NCBI RefSeq assembly: GCF_023195535.1
Contig: NZ_JALPNF010000005.1
Location: 124,001-188,000 of the forward strand
From: Sphingomonas faeni
GTDB lineage: Bacteria; Pseudomonadota; Alphaproteobacteria; Sphingomonadales; Sphingomonadaceae
Length of the DNA: 64,000 nt
Direction of reading: 5' to 3'
The notes under the pieces were generated by a model, which ran no database searches, was not told the origin of the DNA, and saw only the letters and a list, made by a program, of their open reading frames with translations. Below, one piece after another: positions 1 to 7,948 of this stretch. The position numbers and the translations under genes are program-made. Position 1 is the first letter of the stretch. Each line of letters starts with the position of its first letter.

Positions 1-1
1 C

Positions 2-1012
2 TACGGCCATATCCCCAACGGCACGCGCACCTATTATCTCAGCCGCTCGCAACCACCGTTCTTCTACCTGATCGCCGGCCTGTCGCGCGATCCCAGGACG
101 CTGGCGACGCGCAACCGCCAACTCCGTGCCGAACACGCATTCTGGATGGCCGGCGCCGAGACTCTCAAGCCCGGCCAGCAATCGCGCCGTGCCGTCCGCC
201 TGCCCGACGGCGCGCTGCTCAACCGCTATTGGGACGACCGCGACGATCCCCGCGACGAGAGTTATCGCGAGGACGCCGAACTCGCCGACCGTACGCCGTC
301 GCGTAATCGCGGAGAACTATTCCGCGACTTGAGAGCCGCAGCGGAAAGCGGCTGGGACTTCTCGTCGCGCTGGCTGGCGGACGGCCGCACGCTCGCGACG
401 ATCCGCACCACGCGGATCGCGCCGGTCGACCTCAACAGCCTGATGGTCGGCATGGAGCAGGCGATCGCCGCGAACTGCCGGACGCTCGGCGACACCGCGT
501 GCGCGACGTCGTACACCGCCCAAGCGACCGCGCGCGCCGCCGCGATCCGCCAGCATCTGTGGAACGGGCGGTTTTTCGCCGACTACGACCTCGACACCAA
601 CCGCGCGAACGACTTCGCCAGCGCCGCGATGGCGTTCCCGCTGTTTGCCAAGGTCGCCACGCCCGATCAGGCAAAGGCGACCGCCACCGCACTCCGCCCG
701 TTCGTCGGCGAAGGCGGCTTGCGCACGACGCTGATCGGCAGCGGCCAGCAATGGGACGACCCGAACGGCTGGGCGCCGCTGCAATGGATCGCGATCCAGG
801 GCCTGCGCGGCTACGGCGAGACCGCGCTTGCCGACCGGATCACCAAGGCCTGGCTCGCGTCGGTCGACCGCGAATATCAGGCGAGCGGCAAGCTGCTGGA
901 GAAATACGACGTGGTCGAGCGCAAGCCAGGCGGTGGCGGCGAATATCCCAACCAGGACGGCTTCGGCTGGACCAACGGGGTCACGAGGGCGCTGATGGTG
1001 GATCGCCCATGA
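2..1012 (+). CDS. treA: Trehalase (GH37), C-terminal part, 5' end outside window
   Basis: Hydrolyses trehalose to two glucose units. The reading frame is open from base 2, so only about the last 336 residues are visible. Family motifs are clear: GTRTYYLSRSQPPFFY at the start, YWDDRDDPRDESYRED, GWDFSSRWL (carrying the general-acid Asp of GH37), the trehalase signature QQWDDPNGWAPLQW near 746-787, and GGGEYPNQDGFGWTNGV near 930-980, which holds the second catalytic carboxylate. Whether it is periplasmic (treA) or cytoplasmic (treF) cannot be decided without the missing signal region. It overlaps the next gene by ATGA. Confidence 0.93.
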   Translation, partial: YGHIPNGTRTYYLSRSQPPFFYLIAGLSRDPRTLATRNRQLRAEHAFWMAGAETLKPGQQSRRAVRLPDGALLNRYWDDRDDPRDESYREDAELADRTPSRNRGELFRDLRAAAESGWDFSSRWLADGRTLATIRTTRIAPVDLNSLMVGMEQAIAANCRTLGDTACATSYTAQATARAAAIRQHLWNGRFFADYDLDTNRANDFASAAMAFPLFAKVATPDQAKATATALRPFVGEGGLRTTLIGSGQQWDDPNGWAPLQWIAIQGLRGYGETALADRITKAWLASVDREYQASGKLLEKYDVVERKPGGGGEYPNQDGFGWTNGVTRALMVDRP

Positions 1013-1842
1013 CGCGCCGCCGCCGCAGCGCGCTCTACATGCCCGCGTCGAACACGCGCGCGATCGCGAAGGCACGGAAGCTCGATTGCGACGTCGTCAT
1101 TCTCGACCTGGAGGATGCGGTCGCGCCGGACGAAAAAGCCGCCGCGCGCGACCGGGTCGTCGAGGCGGTACGCGAAGGCGGGTTCGGCGCGCGCGAACTC
1201 GTGGTGCGGATCAACGGCCTCGGCACACCGTGGTACGCGGACGACATCGCTGCGGTACGCGCCATAGGCGTCGACGCCGTTCTCGTACCCAAAGTGTCCT
1301 ACCCGTCCGATCTGGAGGCAATCCGCACGTCGCTGGGCGAGGCGGGCCCGCCGATCTGGGCGATGATCGAGACCTGTGCCGCGATCCTGTCACTCCCTGC
1401 GCTGTCGCAAGCGGCTTGGGGGTCACGGCTGACGGCGCTGATCGCCGGTACCAACGATCTCGCCAAGGACATGCGGTGCCGTCCCGGGGCGGATCGCACC
1501 CCGCTGATCCCCGCGCTCACCGCAATCGTGATGGCCGCGCGTGCGGCGGGGATCGTCGCGCTGGACGGCGTGTGCAACGCGCTCGACGACCCTGCGCGCT
1601 TCGCGGCCGAGTGCGCTCAGGGCGCGATGCTGGGGTTCGACGGGAAGACGTTGATCCATCCGTCGCAAATCGATGCGGCGAACGCCGGTTTCGGTCCGAG
1701 CGAGGAGGAGTTGGCATGCGCGCGGGCGATCGTCGCGGCATTTGCCAAGCGGGAGAATGCGGACAAGGGCGCGATCCGGCTGGACGGCCAGATGGTCGAG
1801 CGGCTGCATCTGGCCGAGGCGGAAGCAGTGCTGGCGCGCTGA
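1009..1842 (+). CDS. CitE/HpcH-type CoA ester lyase family protein
   Basis: A 277-residue member of the HpcH/HpaI aldolase - CitE lyase superfamily, which cleaves or forms C-C bonds of CoA esters such as citramalyl-CoA or malyl-CoA in a Mg-dependent TIM barrel. Visible features are an LYMPASN start typical of the group, DLEDAV (metal-ligand region), VLVPKV, WAMIETCAAI (conserved Glu), the GTNDLAKDM loop and GFDGKTLIHPSQI near the C-terminus. The length fits CitE-like stand-alone enzymes. No citrate lyase partners are nearby, so the substrate is unknown. The start overlaps the trehalase stop (ATGA), suggesting translational coupling. Confidence 0.88.
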   Translation: MTRRRRSALYMPASNTRAIAKARKLDCDVVILDLEDAVAPDEKAAARDRVVEAVREGGFGARELVVRINGLGTPWYADDIAAVRAIGVDAVLVPKVSYPSDLEAIRTSLGEAGPPIWAMIETCAAILSLPALSQAAWGSRLTALIAGTNDLAKDMRCRPGADRTPLIPALTAIVMAARAAGIVALDGVCNALDDPARFAAECAQGAMLGFDGKTLIHPSQIDAANAGFGPSEEELACARAIVAAFAKRENADKGAIRLDGQMVERLHLAEAEAVLAR

Positions 1843-1852
1843 GGCGGACTTA

Positions 1853-1973
1853 GATTCTCCCCTGCAAGGGGAGGTGGCTGGCGCTTGCCAGACGGAGGGG
1901 TGAAACCCTGTCGACAGCGCGATACCCCTCCGTCAGTCCTGCGGACTGCCACCTCCCCTCCCAGGGGAGGATC
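1853..1973. repeat. Large interspersed palindrome, family A copy 1
   Basis: Outer arms ctcccctgcaaggggagg and cctcccctcccaggggagg pair as hairpins and also with each other. Inner arms gacggaggggt and acccctccgtc add a second nested stem. The unit starts about 10 bases after the lyase stop. Related copies lie near 15380 and 42672. Confidence 0.8.
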
Positions 1974-1981
1974 AAGTATTG

Positions 1982-2245
1982 TCAGCCCTTCGCAGCCTTC
2001 CGTCGGGTCTCCCAACCCTTTCTTGCCGCCGCGGACCGATCACCACTCCGCGCAGACGCCTGCGTATCGGGCTTGCCCCGACCCGAGCCGGACTTGTTGC
2101 CCCCGCCCGAATCCTTGTTCACCGTAGCCCAGGCCCGCGCCTCGGCCTCAGGCTCGGGAACACCCTTCGCCTCATAGCCATCCGCGATATGCGCGGCCTT
2201 GCGCTTCTGCTTGTCGGTGTACGCGTCCTTGTCACCCTGTGGCAT
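1982..2245 (-). CDS. Small basic conserved protein, 'plasmid stabilization'-annotated type
   Basis: An 87-residue, highly charged protein beginning MPQGDKDAYTDKQKRKA, with a conserved EAEARAWATVNKDSGGG segment and a Lys/Arg/Gly-rich tail. This resembles a small family common in alphaproteobacteria that is often labelled plasmid stabilization protein; the biochemical role is not established. The ATG is preceded by a strong GAGGAG ribosome-binding site. An EcfG-like promoter (2272-2296) sits at a suitable distance upstream, which would make it a stress-regulon gene. It is convergent with the lyase gene across the family A repeat. Confidence 0.75.
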   Translation of the reverse strand: MPQGDKDAYTDKQKRKAAHIADGYEAKGVPEPEAEARAWATVNKDSGGGNKSGSGRGKPDTQASARSGDRSAAARKGWETRRKAAKG

Positions 2246-2271
2246 TGCCGCTCTCCTCGTCAGAGAGCTTC

Positions 2272-2296
2272 AACGCTCAAACCAACAGGTCGTTCA
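2272..2296 (-). promoter_or_regulatory. Possible EcfG (general stress sigma) promoter
   Basis: On the minus strand TGAAC, 16 bases, then CGTT. The published sphingomonad EcfG consensus is GGAAC-N16/17-CGTT, so there is one mismatch in the -35. It lies 27 bases upstream of the ATG at 2245 and overlaps the end of the preceding lipoprotein gene. Confidence 0.35.
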
Positions 2297-2875
2297 GCGG
2301 CCGATCCAGTCCGCCACTTCGGTCGCGACCTGGTTCGCGGCCTGGTTGATCCCGGCCGCAGCCGAAGGCGCATCGATCGCCGACACCGGCACGCGCGCCT
2401 CGAAGCGGCGCTTCTCGACCGACGTCTTGCCCGCGCGCATCAGCGACGCGTCGTACGTCACGACCGCCTCGCGAGTCGTCGCATCCAGCCCGAACGACCG
2501 CAGCTCGCCACCGAGCAGACCGCCCGGGTCGCCGATCGACTGCGCCGTCGACAGCACGACCAGCCCGGTTCGCGACGAGACCGTATCCGACACCAGCCGT
2601 GCGAACAGGCGCGCCGGTGGCTCCGCCCACTGCGCATCGGTGACGTATGCGATCGAGGTCGGCGTCGCCTGGACCGGCACGCGCGCGGTTGCGAGCGACT
2701 GCGGCACGACCGGCGTCTGGATCGTAATCGACTTGGCGGTCGCCGAGTCCTGGTTCTGGCCGACCGGCACCGACGAAACGCTCGTCAGCGTCAACAGCGT
2801 GGGGGGCGGTTTCGCGCCGAAGCTGATGCACCCGGCGAGTGGCAGCATCGCGATCAGGATGAGCGGTGTCTTCAT
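2294..2875 (-). CDS. ABC-type transport auxiliary lipoprotein (PqiC/ABC_trans_aux-like)
   Basis: A 193-residue outer-membrane or periplasmic lipoprotein. The signal MKTPLILIAMLPLAGC has a clear lipobox (LAGC). The body fits the ABC_trans_aux family that accompanies MCE transporters and is thought to dock the MlaD-like ring to the outer membrane. The ATG at 2875 gives a standard lipoprotein signal. An upstream GTG at 2887 would overlap the mlaD stop (GTGA) and add four residues, and cannot be excluded. It is the last gene of the mlaE-mlaF-mlaD run. Confidence 0.85.
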   Translation of the reverse strand: MKTPLILIAMLPLAGCISFGAKPPPTLLTLTSVSSVPVGQNQDSATAKSITIQTPVVPQSLATARVPVQATPTSIAYVTDAQWAEPPARLFARLVSDTVSSRTGLVVLSTAQSIGDPGGLLGGELRSFGLDATTREAVVTYDASLMRAGKTSVEKRRFEARVPVSAIDAPSAAAGINQAANQVATEVADWIGR

Positions 2876-2883
2876 GGCGTGCC

Positions 2884-3846
2884 TCACTTACCCTTGTAAT
2901 CCGGGAGCTTCTGCTGCCCGATCAGCGAACTCGCACCCTGCTGGTCGACCTTCTCGGCGACCGACGACAATGCCGCCGCGGTCGTCCGCAGGTCGTGGAC
3001 CAGACGGTTGGCCTCGGGGATGGTCGTCTTCGAGAACGCCTGCAGGCCCGGCCGCGCATCGCCGATCGCGGCGTTGAGCGTGTCGGCGCTCTGCTGCGCA
3101 GACGTGATCGCCTTGTTCAGGTTCGCCATCGCCGGCTTGACCTCCTCGGACAGCACGCCGTTGGTGGTCTTGGCGAGCACGCCGAACTGCTGCGCGGCAT
3201 CACCCGCCTGCTGGATCGCGACGCGGGTCTGCGCGAGGGTCGCGGCGATCTCCGGACCACGATCGGCGAGCGCATCGGTCAGCCGGTTGGTGTTCTCGAG
3301 AATGCCGGCGATCGACGCCTGATTGCGGTCGGTCAGCAACCCGGTCAGCCGCTCGGTCAGCGTCGACAGGCGCTCGAGCAACTGCGGCGCCGAGTTCAGG
3401 ATCGCACCGAGGCCGCCCTGCTTGGTCGGGATGACCGGCACACCGTACGGGCAAGGCTGGCCATTGACGTCGGGGCAGGAGACTGCGGGCGCGCCCTTGC
3501 GCGCGCCATCGAGCGACACCTGGCTGACGCCGGTGAAGCCGACGCCCGAGATCGACGCGGTCGTGCCCTGCAGCACCGGCGTCTCGTCGTTGACGCTGAT
3601 CCGGACGCGGACGAACTGCGGATCGTTCTTCCACAGCGAGATCGTCTTGACCTGCCCCGACGGCACACCCGAGAACACGACGGCAGAGCCGCGCGCGAGC
3701 CCGTCGACCGACTGGCGGAAGAAGATGTCGTATTCCTTCTCTTCCTTGCCGCCCAGCCGCGCGATCCACACGGTGAACAGCGCCAGCAGGGCCAGCAGGA
3801 TCAGCACGACGGCGCCGACTAGGACGTGGTTCGAACGGGTTTCCAT
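2884..3846 (-). CDS. mlaD: MlaD-family (MCE domain) substrate-binding protein
   Basis: A 320-residue inner-membrane-anchored periplasmic protein of a retrograde phospholipid/lipid ABC system. There is one N-terminal membrane segment (about residues 8-30, LVGAVVLILLALLALFTVWI), then an MCE domain (about 38-125; SVDGLARGSAVVFSGVPSG, VGFTGVSQVSLDG), then a long helical region with TLTERL and LVHDLRTTAAALSS, as in MCE proteins that form a hexameric barrel. It is longer than E. coli MlaD (about 180 residues), as usual in alphaproteobacteria. The ATG overlaps the mlaF stop by ATGA. Confidence 0.93.
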   Translation of the reverse strand: METRSNHVLVGAVVLILLALLALFTVWIARLGGKEEKEYDIFFRQSVDGLARGSAVVFSGVPSGQVKTISLWKNDPQFVRVRISVNDETPVLQGTTASISGVGFTGVSQVSLDGARKGAPAVSCPDVNGQPCPYGVPVIPTKQGGLGAILNSAPQLLERLSTLTERLTGLLTDRNQASIAGILENTNRLTDALADRGPEIAATLAQTRVAIQQAGDAAQQFGVLAKTTNGVLSEEVKPAMANLNKAITSAQQSADTLNAAIGDARPGLQAFSKTTIPEANRLVHDLRTTAAALSSVAEKVDQQGASSLIGQQKLPDYKGK

Positions 3847-4751
3847 CAGCGCGTCCTTGCTTCTTTCTCGGCGTATGTCGCGTCGGCGTCGTCCGGCGCG
3901 GACTGCTTGGACTGGACTTCAGTAGGATGTCGGGCCGCTTCTTCGTCGGCGCGCTCGTGCGCCTCTTGCGTCGCGACCGCGGCACGACCGCGGGGCCCCT
4001 TGAAATATTCCTCGATCCACGGGTGATCGAGCGCGATCAGTTCGTCGATCGTGCCCACCGCGATGACCTTCTTGTCGGCCAGCACCGCGACCCGGTCGCA
4101 GATCGCGTACAGCGTATCGAGATCGTGCGTGATCAGGAACACCGTCAGCCCGAGCGTCTTCTGCAGCGACTGGGTAAGCTCATCGAACGCCGCCGCACCG
4201 ATCGGGTCGAGCCCCGCGGTCGGCTCGTCGAGGAACAGCAGTTCGGGATCGAGCGCGAGCGCACGGGCGAGACCGGCACGCTTCTTCATGCCACCCGACA
4301 GCTCGGCGGGAAACTTGTTGGCGGCATCCGCCGGCAGGCCGGTCATCACCACCTTGTACGACGCGATTTCCGCGAGCAACGCGGGCGACAGATCGGGGTA
4401 GAACTCGCGCAACGGCACTTCGACGTTCTCGGCCACCGTCAGGGTCGAGAACAGCGCACCGCCCTGAAACAGCACGCCCCAGCGCTTGCGAATCTCGGTC
4501 GCTTCGGTCTCTTCACGGCCGATATTCGGCTCGCCGAACACCGTGACCTCGCCCGCGACCGGGGTCTGGAGACCGATGATCGAGCGCATCAGCACCGACT
4601 TGCCGGTGCCCGAGCCGCCTACCACGCCGAGGATCTCGCCGCGCCGCACGTCCAGATCGAGCCCCTCGTGCACGACCGAATCGCCGAATGCGTTCTTCAA
4701 TCCCCGGACGGAGATGATGTTGTCGCTGGTATCGTCAGTATTGCGGGGCAT
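3846..4751 (-). CDS. mlaF: MlaF-family ABC transporter ATP-binding protein
   Basis: A 301-residue ATPase subunit of the Mla-type lipid transporter. Walker A is GGSGTGKS, the signature is LSGGMKKRAGLARALAL (the LSGGM form typical of MlaF), Walker B is LLFLDEPTAGLDP and the H-loop is FLITHDLDTL. The last 50 or so residues form a charged tail (ERADEEAARHPTEVQSKQ) beyond the usual domain. The frame is open far upstream, but the ATG at 4751 overlaps the mlaE stop (ATGA) and starts a normal ABC domain. It acts on the cytoplasmic face with MlaE. Confidence 0.94.
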   Translation of the reverse strand: MPRNTDDTSDNIISVRGLKNAFGDSVVHEGLDLDVRRGEILGVVGGSGTGKSVLMRSIIGLQTPVAGEVTVFGEPNIGREETEATEIRKRWGVLFQGGALFSTLTVAENVEVPLREFYPDLSPALLAEIASYKVVMTGLPADAANKFPAELSGGMKKRAGLARALALDPELLFLDEPTAGLDPIGAAAFDELTQSLQKTLGLTVFLITHDLDTLYAICDRVAVLADKKVIAVGTIDELIALDHPWIEEYFKGPRGRAAVATQEAHERADEEAARHPTEVQSKQSAPDDADATYAEKEARTR

Positions 4752-5860
4752 CAGTCCCAACCCAGCCAGGTGAAGAAGACCGCGAAGAACGCGTCGAGGA
4801 CGATCACCAGGAAGATGCCCTGGACGACCGCGGAGGTGGTGCGCAGGCCGACCTGTTCGGCGTCCGATTCGACCTGCATGCCCTGGAAGCAGCCGGCGAT
4901 CGCGATGATCGCGCCGAACACGGGCGCCTTGATCAGCGAGATGTACAGGTCGGTGATCGGCACGACTTCGCGGATGCGCGCGATGAAGGTGACCGGCGGA
5001 ATGCCGAGCTGCACCCAGCAGAGCAGGCCGCCGCCGATGATCGCGATCACCGACGCGTAGAAGCCGAGCAGCGGCATCATCACGATCGCGGCGAGCACGC
5101 GGGGCAGCACCAGCGCCTCCATCGGCGACACGCCGATCGTCCGCATCGCGTCGATCTCCTCGGTCAATTTCATCGTGCCGAGCTGCGCCGCGAACGCCGA
5201 GCCCGAGCGACCGGCGACCATGATCGCGGTCATCAGCAAACCGAGCTCGCGGATCGTCAGGCGGCCGACGAGGTTGATCGTGAACACTTCGGCACCGAAC
5301 TGGCGGAGCTGGACCGCGCCCTGCTGGGCGATGACCATGCCGATCAGGAAGCTCATCAGCCCGACGATCCCGAGCGCGGCGACGCCGACCACTTCGAAAC
5401 GCTGGACGACCGCGTTGAAGCGGAAGCGCTGCGGGTGACGAATGACGCTGCCGAACGCGACCGTGGTCGCGCCGAGAAAGCCGAGCAGCCCGAGCATGGT
5501 CTTGCCCGACAGCACGACCGCATCGCCGATCTCGCCGAGCACGCGGCTGACCGCGCTGACCTTGGCGGGCCTGGCTGCGAGCGGCTGGTCGGAGGCGACG
5601 ACCTGGTCGAACAGCGCCTGGTCGTTGGCGTCGAGCCCGTCGATCGTCGCGTCGTTGCGCGCGGCAAAGCGGTGGACGATCCAGGCGCCGATCGTGTCGA
5701 TCCGGTCGACCCCGCTCAGGTCGACACGCTTGACCGACGACGCATCGACCGCCTCGAGCCGATCGGGCAGATTGCCGATCTTTGCGAGCGACAGATCGCC
5801 GGTAAAGCGAAGCGTGCCGGTATCGGCACCGTCCTGCTGGAAATCGGCCATCGCGCTCAT
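4751..5860 (-). CDS. mlaE: MlaE-family permease with N-terminal STAS-like domain
   Basis: A 369-residue inner-membrane permease of the MCE/Mla lipid transporter. Residues about 1-110 form a STAS-like domain (TLRFTGDLSLAKIGNL, VDLSGVDRIDTIGAWIVHR). The permease domain follows (about 135-369), with FEVVGVAALGIVGLMSFLIG, the conserved EVFTINLVGRLTIRELGLL and GSAFAAQLGTMKLTEEIDAM, and several membrane helices. In E. coli the STAS domain is a separate protein (MlaB); here it is fused. I start at MSAM (5860); MADF (5851) is possible. Upstream residues in the frame look like noise. First gene of the operon, divergent from the HAD gene. Confidence 0.92.
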   Translation of the reverse strand: MSAMADFQQDGADTGTLRFTGDLSLAKIGNLPDRLEAVDASSVKRVDLSGVDRIDTIGAWIVHRFAARNDATIDGLDANDQALFDQVVASDQPLAARPAKVSAVSRVLGEIGDAVVLSGKTMLGLLGFLGATTVAFGSVIRHPQRFRFNAVVQRFEVVGVAALGIVGLMSFLIGMVIAQQGAVQLRQFGAEVFTINLVGRLTIRELGLLMTAIMVAGRSGSAFAAQLGTMKLTEEIDAMRTIGVSPMEALVLPRVLAAIVMMPLLGFYASVIAIIGGGLLCWVQLGIPPVTFIARIREVVPITDLYISLIKAPVFGAIIAIAGCFQGMQVESDAEQVGLRTTSAVVQGIFLVIVLDAFFAVFFTWLGWD

Positions 5861-5922
5861 CGGGGGCACCTTTGCGGCAAAGTGACTGGATCGGCAAGAT
5901 GAATGCGGCGTAAGTCGCGACG

Positions 5923-6663
5923 ATGACCGAATTGCCTCCTGCCCGCCCATCAGGCCCGCCGCCCGCCGATACGCCCGCCCGGCCAAGCGTTAGCCTTGCC
6001 ATCTACGACATGGACAGGACGATCACGCACATGCCGACCTGGACGCCGTTCCTGCTCCACACAGCGCGGAAGAGCGGCGCGCCGTGGCGGTTGGCGCTCG
6101 TCCCGTTCGCGGGGGTGGCGGCGCTCGGCTATGTCGGCAAGCTGATCAGCCGCGGCCGCCTCAAATATCTGATGCAGCGGATGATGCTCGGCAAGCGCAT
6201 GACCCCCGCCGAAGAACGCCGGGCGGCCGAAGCCTTCGCCGACCGCGTGATGCGCGACGGCGTGTTCGCGAGCGCCCGCGCGCAGATCGAGGCCGACCGC
6301 GCCGCCGGCTACCGGCTGGTGATGGCGACCGCGTCGTACCGATTCTACGTCGAGGCGATCGCGCGGCGACTGGGCTTCGACGCGGTGATCGGCACCGAGA
6401 GCCTGCGCGACCGCGACGGCGTGCTGCTCGCCGGCATCGAAGGCGAGAATTGCTACGGCCCGGCAAAACTGCGGATGATCCAGGCCTGGATGGACCGCGA
6501 AGGCATCGCCCGAGATCACGCGCACGTCCGCTTCTATTCCGACCATGTTTCGGACGCCCCGACCTTCGAATGGGCCGACGAACCCTTCGCCGTGAATGCG
6601 CATGGGCCTTTGCGGTTGCTGGCAAAGGCTAAGGGCTGGCCGATGCCGGATTGGGAGCGGTAG
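5923..6663 (+). CDS. HAD-IB (SerB/CicA-like) phosphatase
   Basis: A 246-residue HAD-superfamily hydrolase. Motif I is YDMDRTIT (nucleophile Asp plus acid/base Asp), motif II MATASYRF, the motif III Lys GPAKLRM, and motif IV YSDHVSDAPTFEWA. It has the cap and length of HAD-IB phosphatases related to phosphoserine phosphatase and to Caulobacter CicA; the substrate is not evident. The first 25 residues are Pro/Ala-rich. It is divergent from mlaE with 62 bases between starts. SerA and SerC lie far away near 36-38 kb, so a role as SerB is only a possibility. Confidence 0.85.
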   Translation: MTELPPARPSGPPPADTPARPSVSLAIYDMDRTITHMPTWTPFLLHTARKSGAPWRLALVPFAGVAALGYVGKLISRGRLKYLMQRMMLGKRMTPAEERRAAEAFADRVMRDGVFASARAQIEADRAAGYRLVMATASYRFYVEAIARRLGFDAVIGTESLRDRDGVLLAGIEGENCYGPAKLRMIQAWMDREGIARDHAHVRFYSDHVSDAPTFEWADEPFAVNAHGPLRLLAKAKGWPMPDWER

Positions 6664-6707
6664 CTTCGTTGCGCGAGACGAATTAGCAATTAACAAACTT
6701 GGTCGGT

Positions 6708-6731
6708 AACTATCGCCCAATAGCGAACATT
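6708..6731 (+). repeat. 24-nt cassette motif, copy a
   Basis: Core CTATCGCCCAATAGC followed by gaACaTT. First of four aligned copies spaced through the small-gene island, and the most diverged in its upstream flank. It ends 20 bases before the GTG at 6751. Confidence 0.6.
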
Positions 6732-6750
6732 GGTAGTAGGTTATAAGACG

Positions 6751-7119
6751 GTGACGAAGGAGCGACCCGCCATATTTCGTGCGCTGATCAACTGGATGGA
6801 TCGGGACTGGGCGAACCGAAGATACAACCCGGTGTTCGCCTTCGCGCAGCGCCTTGTTTGGGGTGTTCCGGTTTTCTTGAGCCTAGCGGTGATCGCCGCA
6901 CTGGAGGCTCTAGGCTTTTCGCATGACGGTCCGGCTGTCCTCGCCGTTCTTGCGCTTGGTGGCGCGGGAATGTTCGCCATCATGCTCGTCTCTCTTTACC
7001 GCTGGGCGATCGGTTACAGCCGTAGCGACTTCCAAAAGCAGGCAGCAGCGGAGCACCAAGCGAGAGTGGCCGGACGGCAGGCGCTCTTCCGCCGATGGGT
7101 TAAACCGGACGGCAGCTAA
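6751..7119 (+). CDS. Hypothetical membrane protein (small-gene island, ORF 1)
   Basis: I do not recognise this protein. From GTG 6751 it has 122 residues with two hydrophobic segments (VWGVPVFLSLAVIAALEAL and AVLAVLALGGAGMFAIMLVSL) flanked by charged stretches (MDRDWANRRY; SRSDFQKQAAAEHQARVAGR), so probably a small inner-membrane protein with cytoplasmic ends. A TTG at 6730 would add seven residues but lies inside the repeat motif. The GTG keeps the motif-to-start spacing similar to the other island genes. Neither start has a good ribosome-binding site. Base composition is visibly more A/T-rich than the neighbours. Confidence 0.55.
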   Translation: MTKERPAIFRALINWMDRDWANRRYNPVFAFAQRLVWGVPVFLSLAVIAALEALGFSHDGPAVLAVLALGGAGMFAIMLVSLYRWAIGYSRSDFQKQAAAEHQARVAGRQALFRRWVKPDGS

Positions 7120-7138
7120 CCACCCAAACCGGCTATTC

Positions 7139-7162
7139 CGCTGTCGCTCGATAGCAGGCCTT
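7139..7162 (+). repeat. 24-nt cassette motif, copy b
   Basis: Core CTGTCGCTCGATAGC, then aggcCTT; it aligns gap-free with copies a, c and d. The 16 bases upstream (ccggctatt) also match copies c and d. The next gene starts 24 bases downstream. Confidence 0.6.
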
Positions 7163-7185
7163 CGCTTCCTGCTGTAAGCGGGCTT

Positions 7186-7569
7186 ATGGGATCCTCATTG
7201 AACGTGATTGCGGTATCGACGGCGTTGCTGTTGGGCTGTGCACCGAAAACCGAAATTCCCGTCCAAACAAAAGAAGTCGCCATCCCCGGATCGCCGAAGC
7301 AAGTAATCTGCCGGATGCAAGTAGCGGCTCGTCGGACGGGACTGAGCTTTCACTTCGGTCACAATCAAGCGAACGACGTCAACGCATTTCGGCTGATTGA
7401 CGGGAAATATGAAGTTGAGGCGGTTAACTGGACGGGCAAGGCGAATTATGAGTTTCGCCTGTATGTGCCGTCTAAGAATGGCCCGACCGTTGGAGCCGGC
7501 GAAAGGACGCTCACACACTTGACGGAAGTCCTCTCCGCCGCAGCCCCTACCTGCCGCAATATCCGCTGA
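7186..7569 (+). CDS. Hypothetical lipoprotein (small-gene island, ORF 2)
   Basis: A 127-residue protein with a lipoprotein signal: MGSSLNVIAVSTALLLGC ends in a lipobox LLGC. The mature part has no domain I recognise; it contains two later cysteines (VICRMQ and APTCRN) that could pair. Codon use is less GC-biased than in surrounding genes, suggesting transfer or weak selection. The ATG at 7186 lacks a strong ribosome-binding site but is the only start that keeps the signal. The cassette motif lies 24 bases upstream. Confidence 0.6.
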   Translation: MGSSLNVIAVSTALLLGCAPKTEIPVQTKEVAIPGSPKQVICRMQVAARRTGLSFHFGHNQANDVNAFRLIDGKYEVEAVNWTGKANYEFRLYVPSKNGPTVGAGERTLTHLTEVLSAAAPTCRNIR

Positions 7570-7590
7570 CCTTCCCATTCCGGCCTTGAC

Positions 7591-7614
7591 CGCTTTCGCC
7601 CAATGGCAGGCGTT
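7591..7614 (+). repeat. 24-nt cassette motif, copy c
   Basis: Core CTTTCGCCCAATGGC then aggCgTT; closest to the consensus. It is preceded by cattccggcc as in copy d. It ends 11 bases before the ATG at 7626. Confidence 0.65.
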
Positions 7615-7625
7615 TGAAGGGACGT

Positions 7626-7865
7626 ATGCCGCTCCCTATTGCGGACGATCATTCATTCGGTATCGTCGCCAAGATGACCGGCAAAGCAGACATCTCGGCT
7701 CGGATCGTGGCGATCTGCTACACGCTCGTCATCGTCGCAATGGCATGGTTTACGTTTGCGTTCTTTGGATTTGAACTTGGAGGTGACGTGGGCGGGGCGA
7801 TTGTGTTCGCACTGATCGCGCTATCTCCGATCCCCGTCTGCATTCTCTGCTTCCGAAGAGATTAG
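7626..7865 (+). CDS. Hypothetical small membrane protein (small-gene island, ORF 3)
   Basis: A 79-residue protein with two predicted membrane helices (IVAICYTLVIVAMAWFTFAF and GGAIVFALIALSPIPVCILC), a short polar N-terminus and an Arg/Asp tail; no recognised family. The ATG at 7626 follows a GAAGGGA ribosome-binding site, so it is preferred over the in-frame TTG at 7614, which sits in the repeat motif. Flanked on both sides by copies of the cassette motif. Confidence 0.55.
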   Translation: MPLPIADDHSFGIVAKMTGKADISARIVAICYTLVIVAMAWFTFAFFGFELGGDVGGAIVFALIALSPIPVCILCFRRD

Positions 7866-7900
7866 CAGGCCGACCGCTTTGCTCTCCATTCCAGCCATTC

Positions 7901-7924
7901 CGCTTCCGCCCACTTGCCGACGTT
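7901..7924 (+). repeat. 24-nt cassette motif, copy d
   Basis: Core CTTCCGCCCACTTGC then cgaCgTT, with the extended upstream flank cattccagccattc. The next gene starts 24 bases downstream. Confidence 0.6.
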
Positions 7925-7948
7925 CCAAGACGCCCGCATACATCCCTC

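Noticed and set aside
4752..6002. N-terminal extension of the MlaF frame
   Set aside because: It overlaps mlaE in another frame and is Arg-rich noise; mlaF begins at the ATGA overlap.
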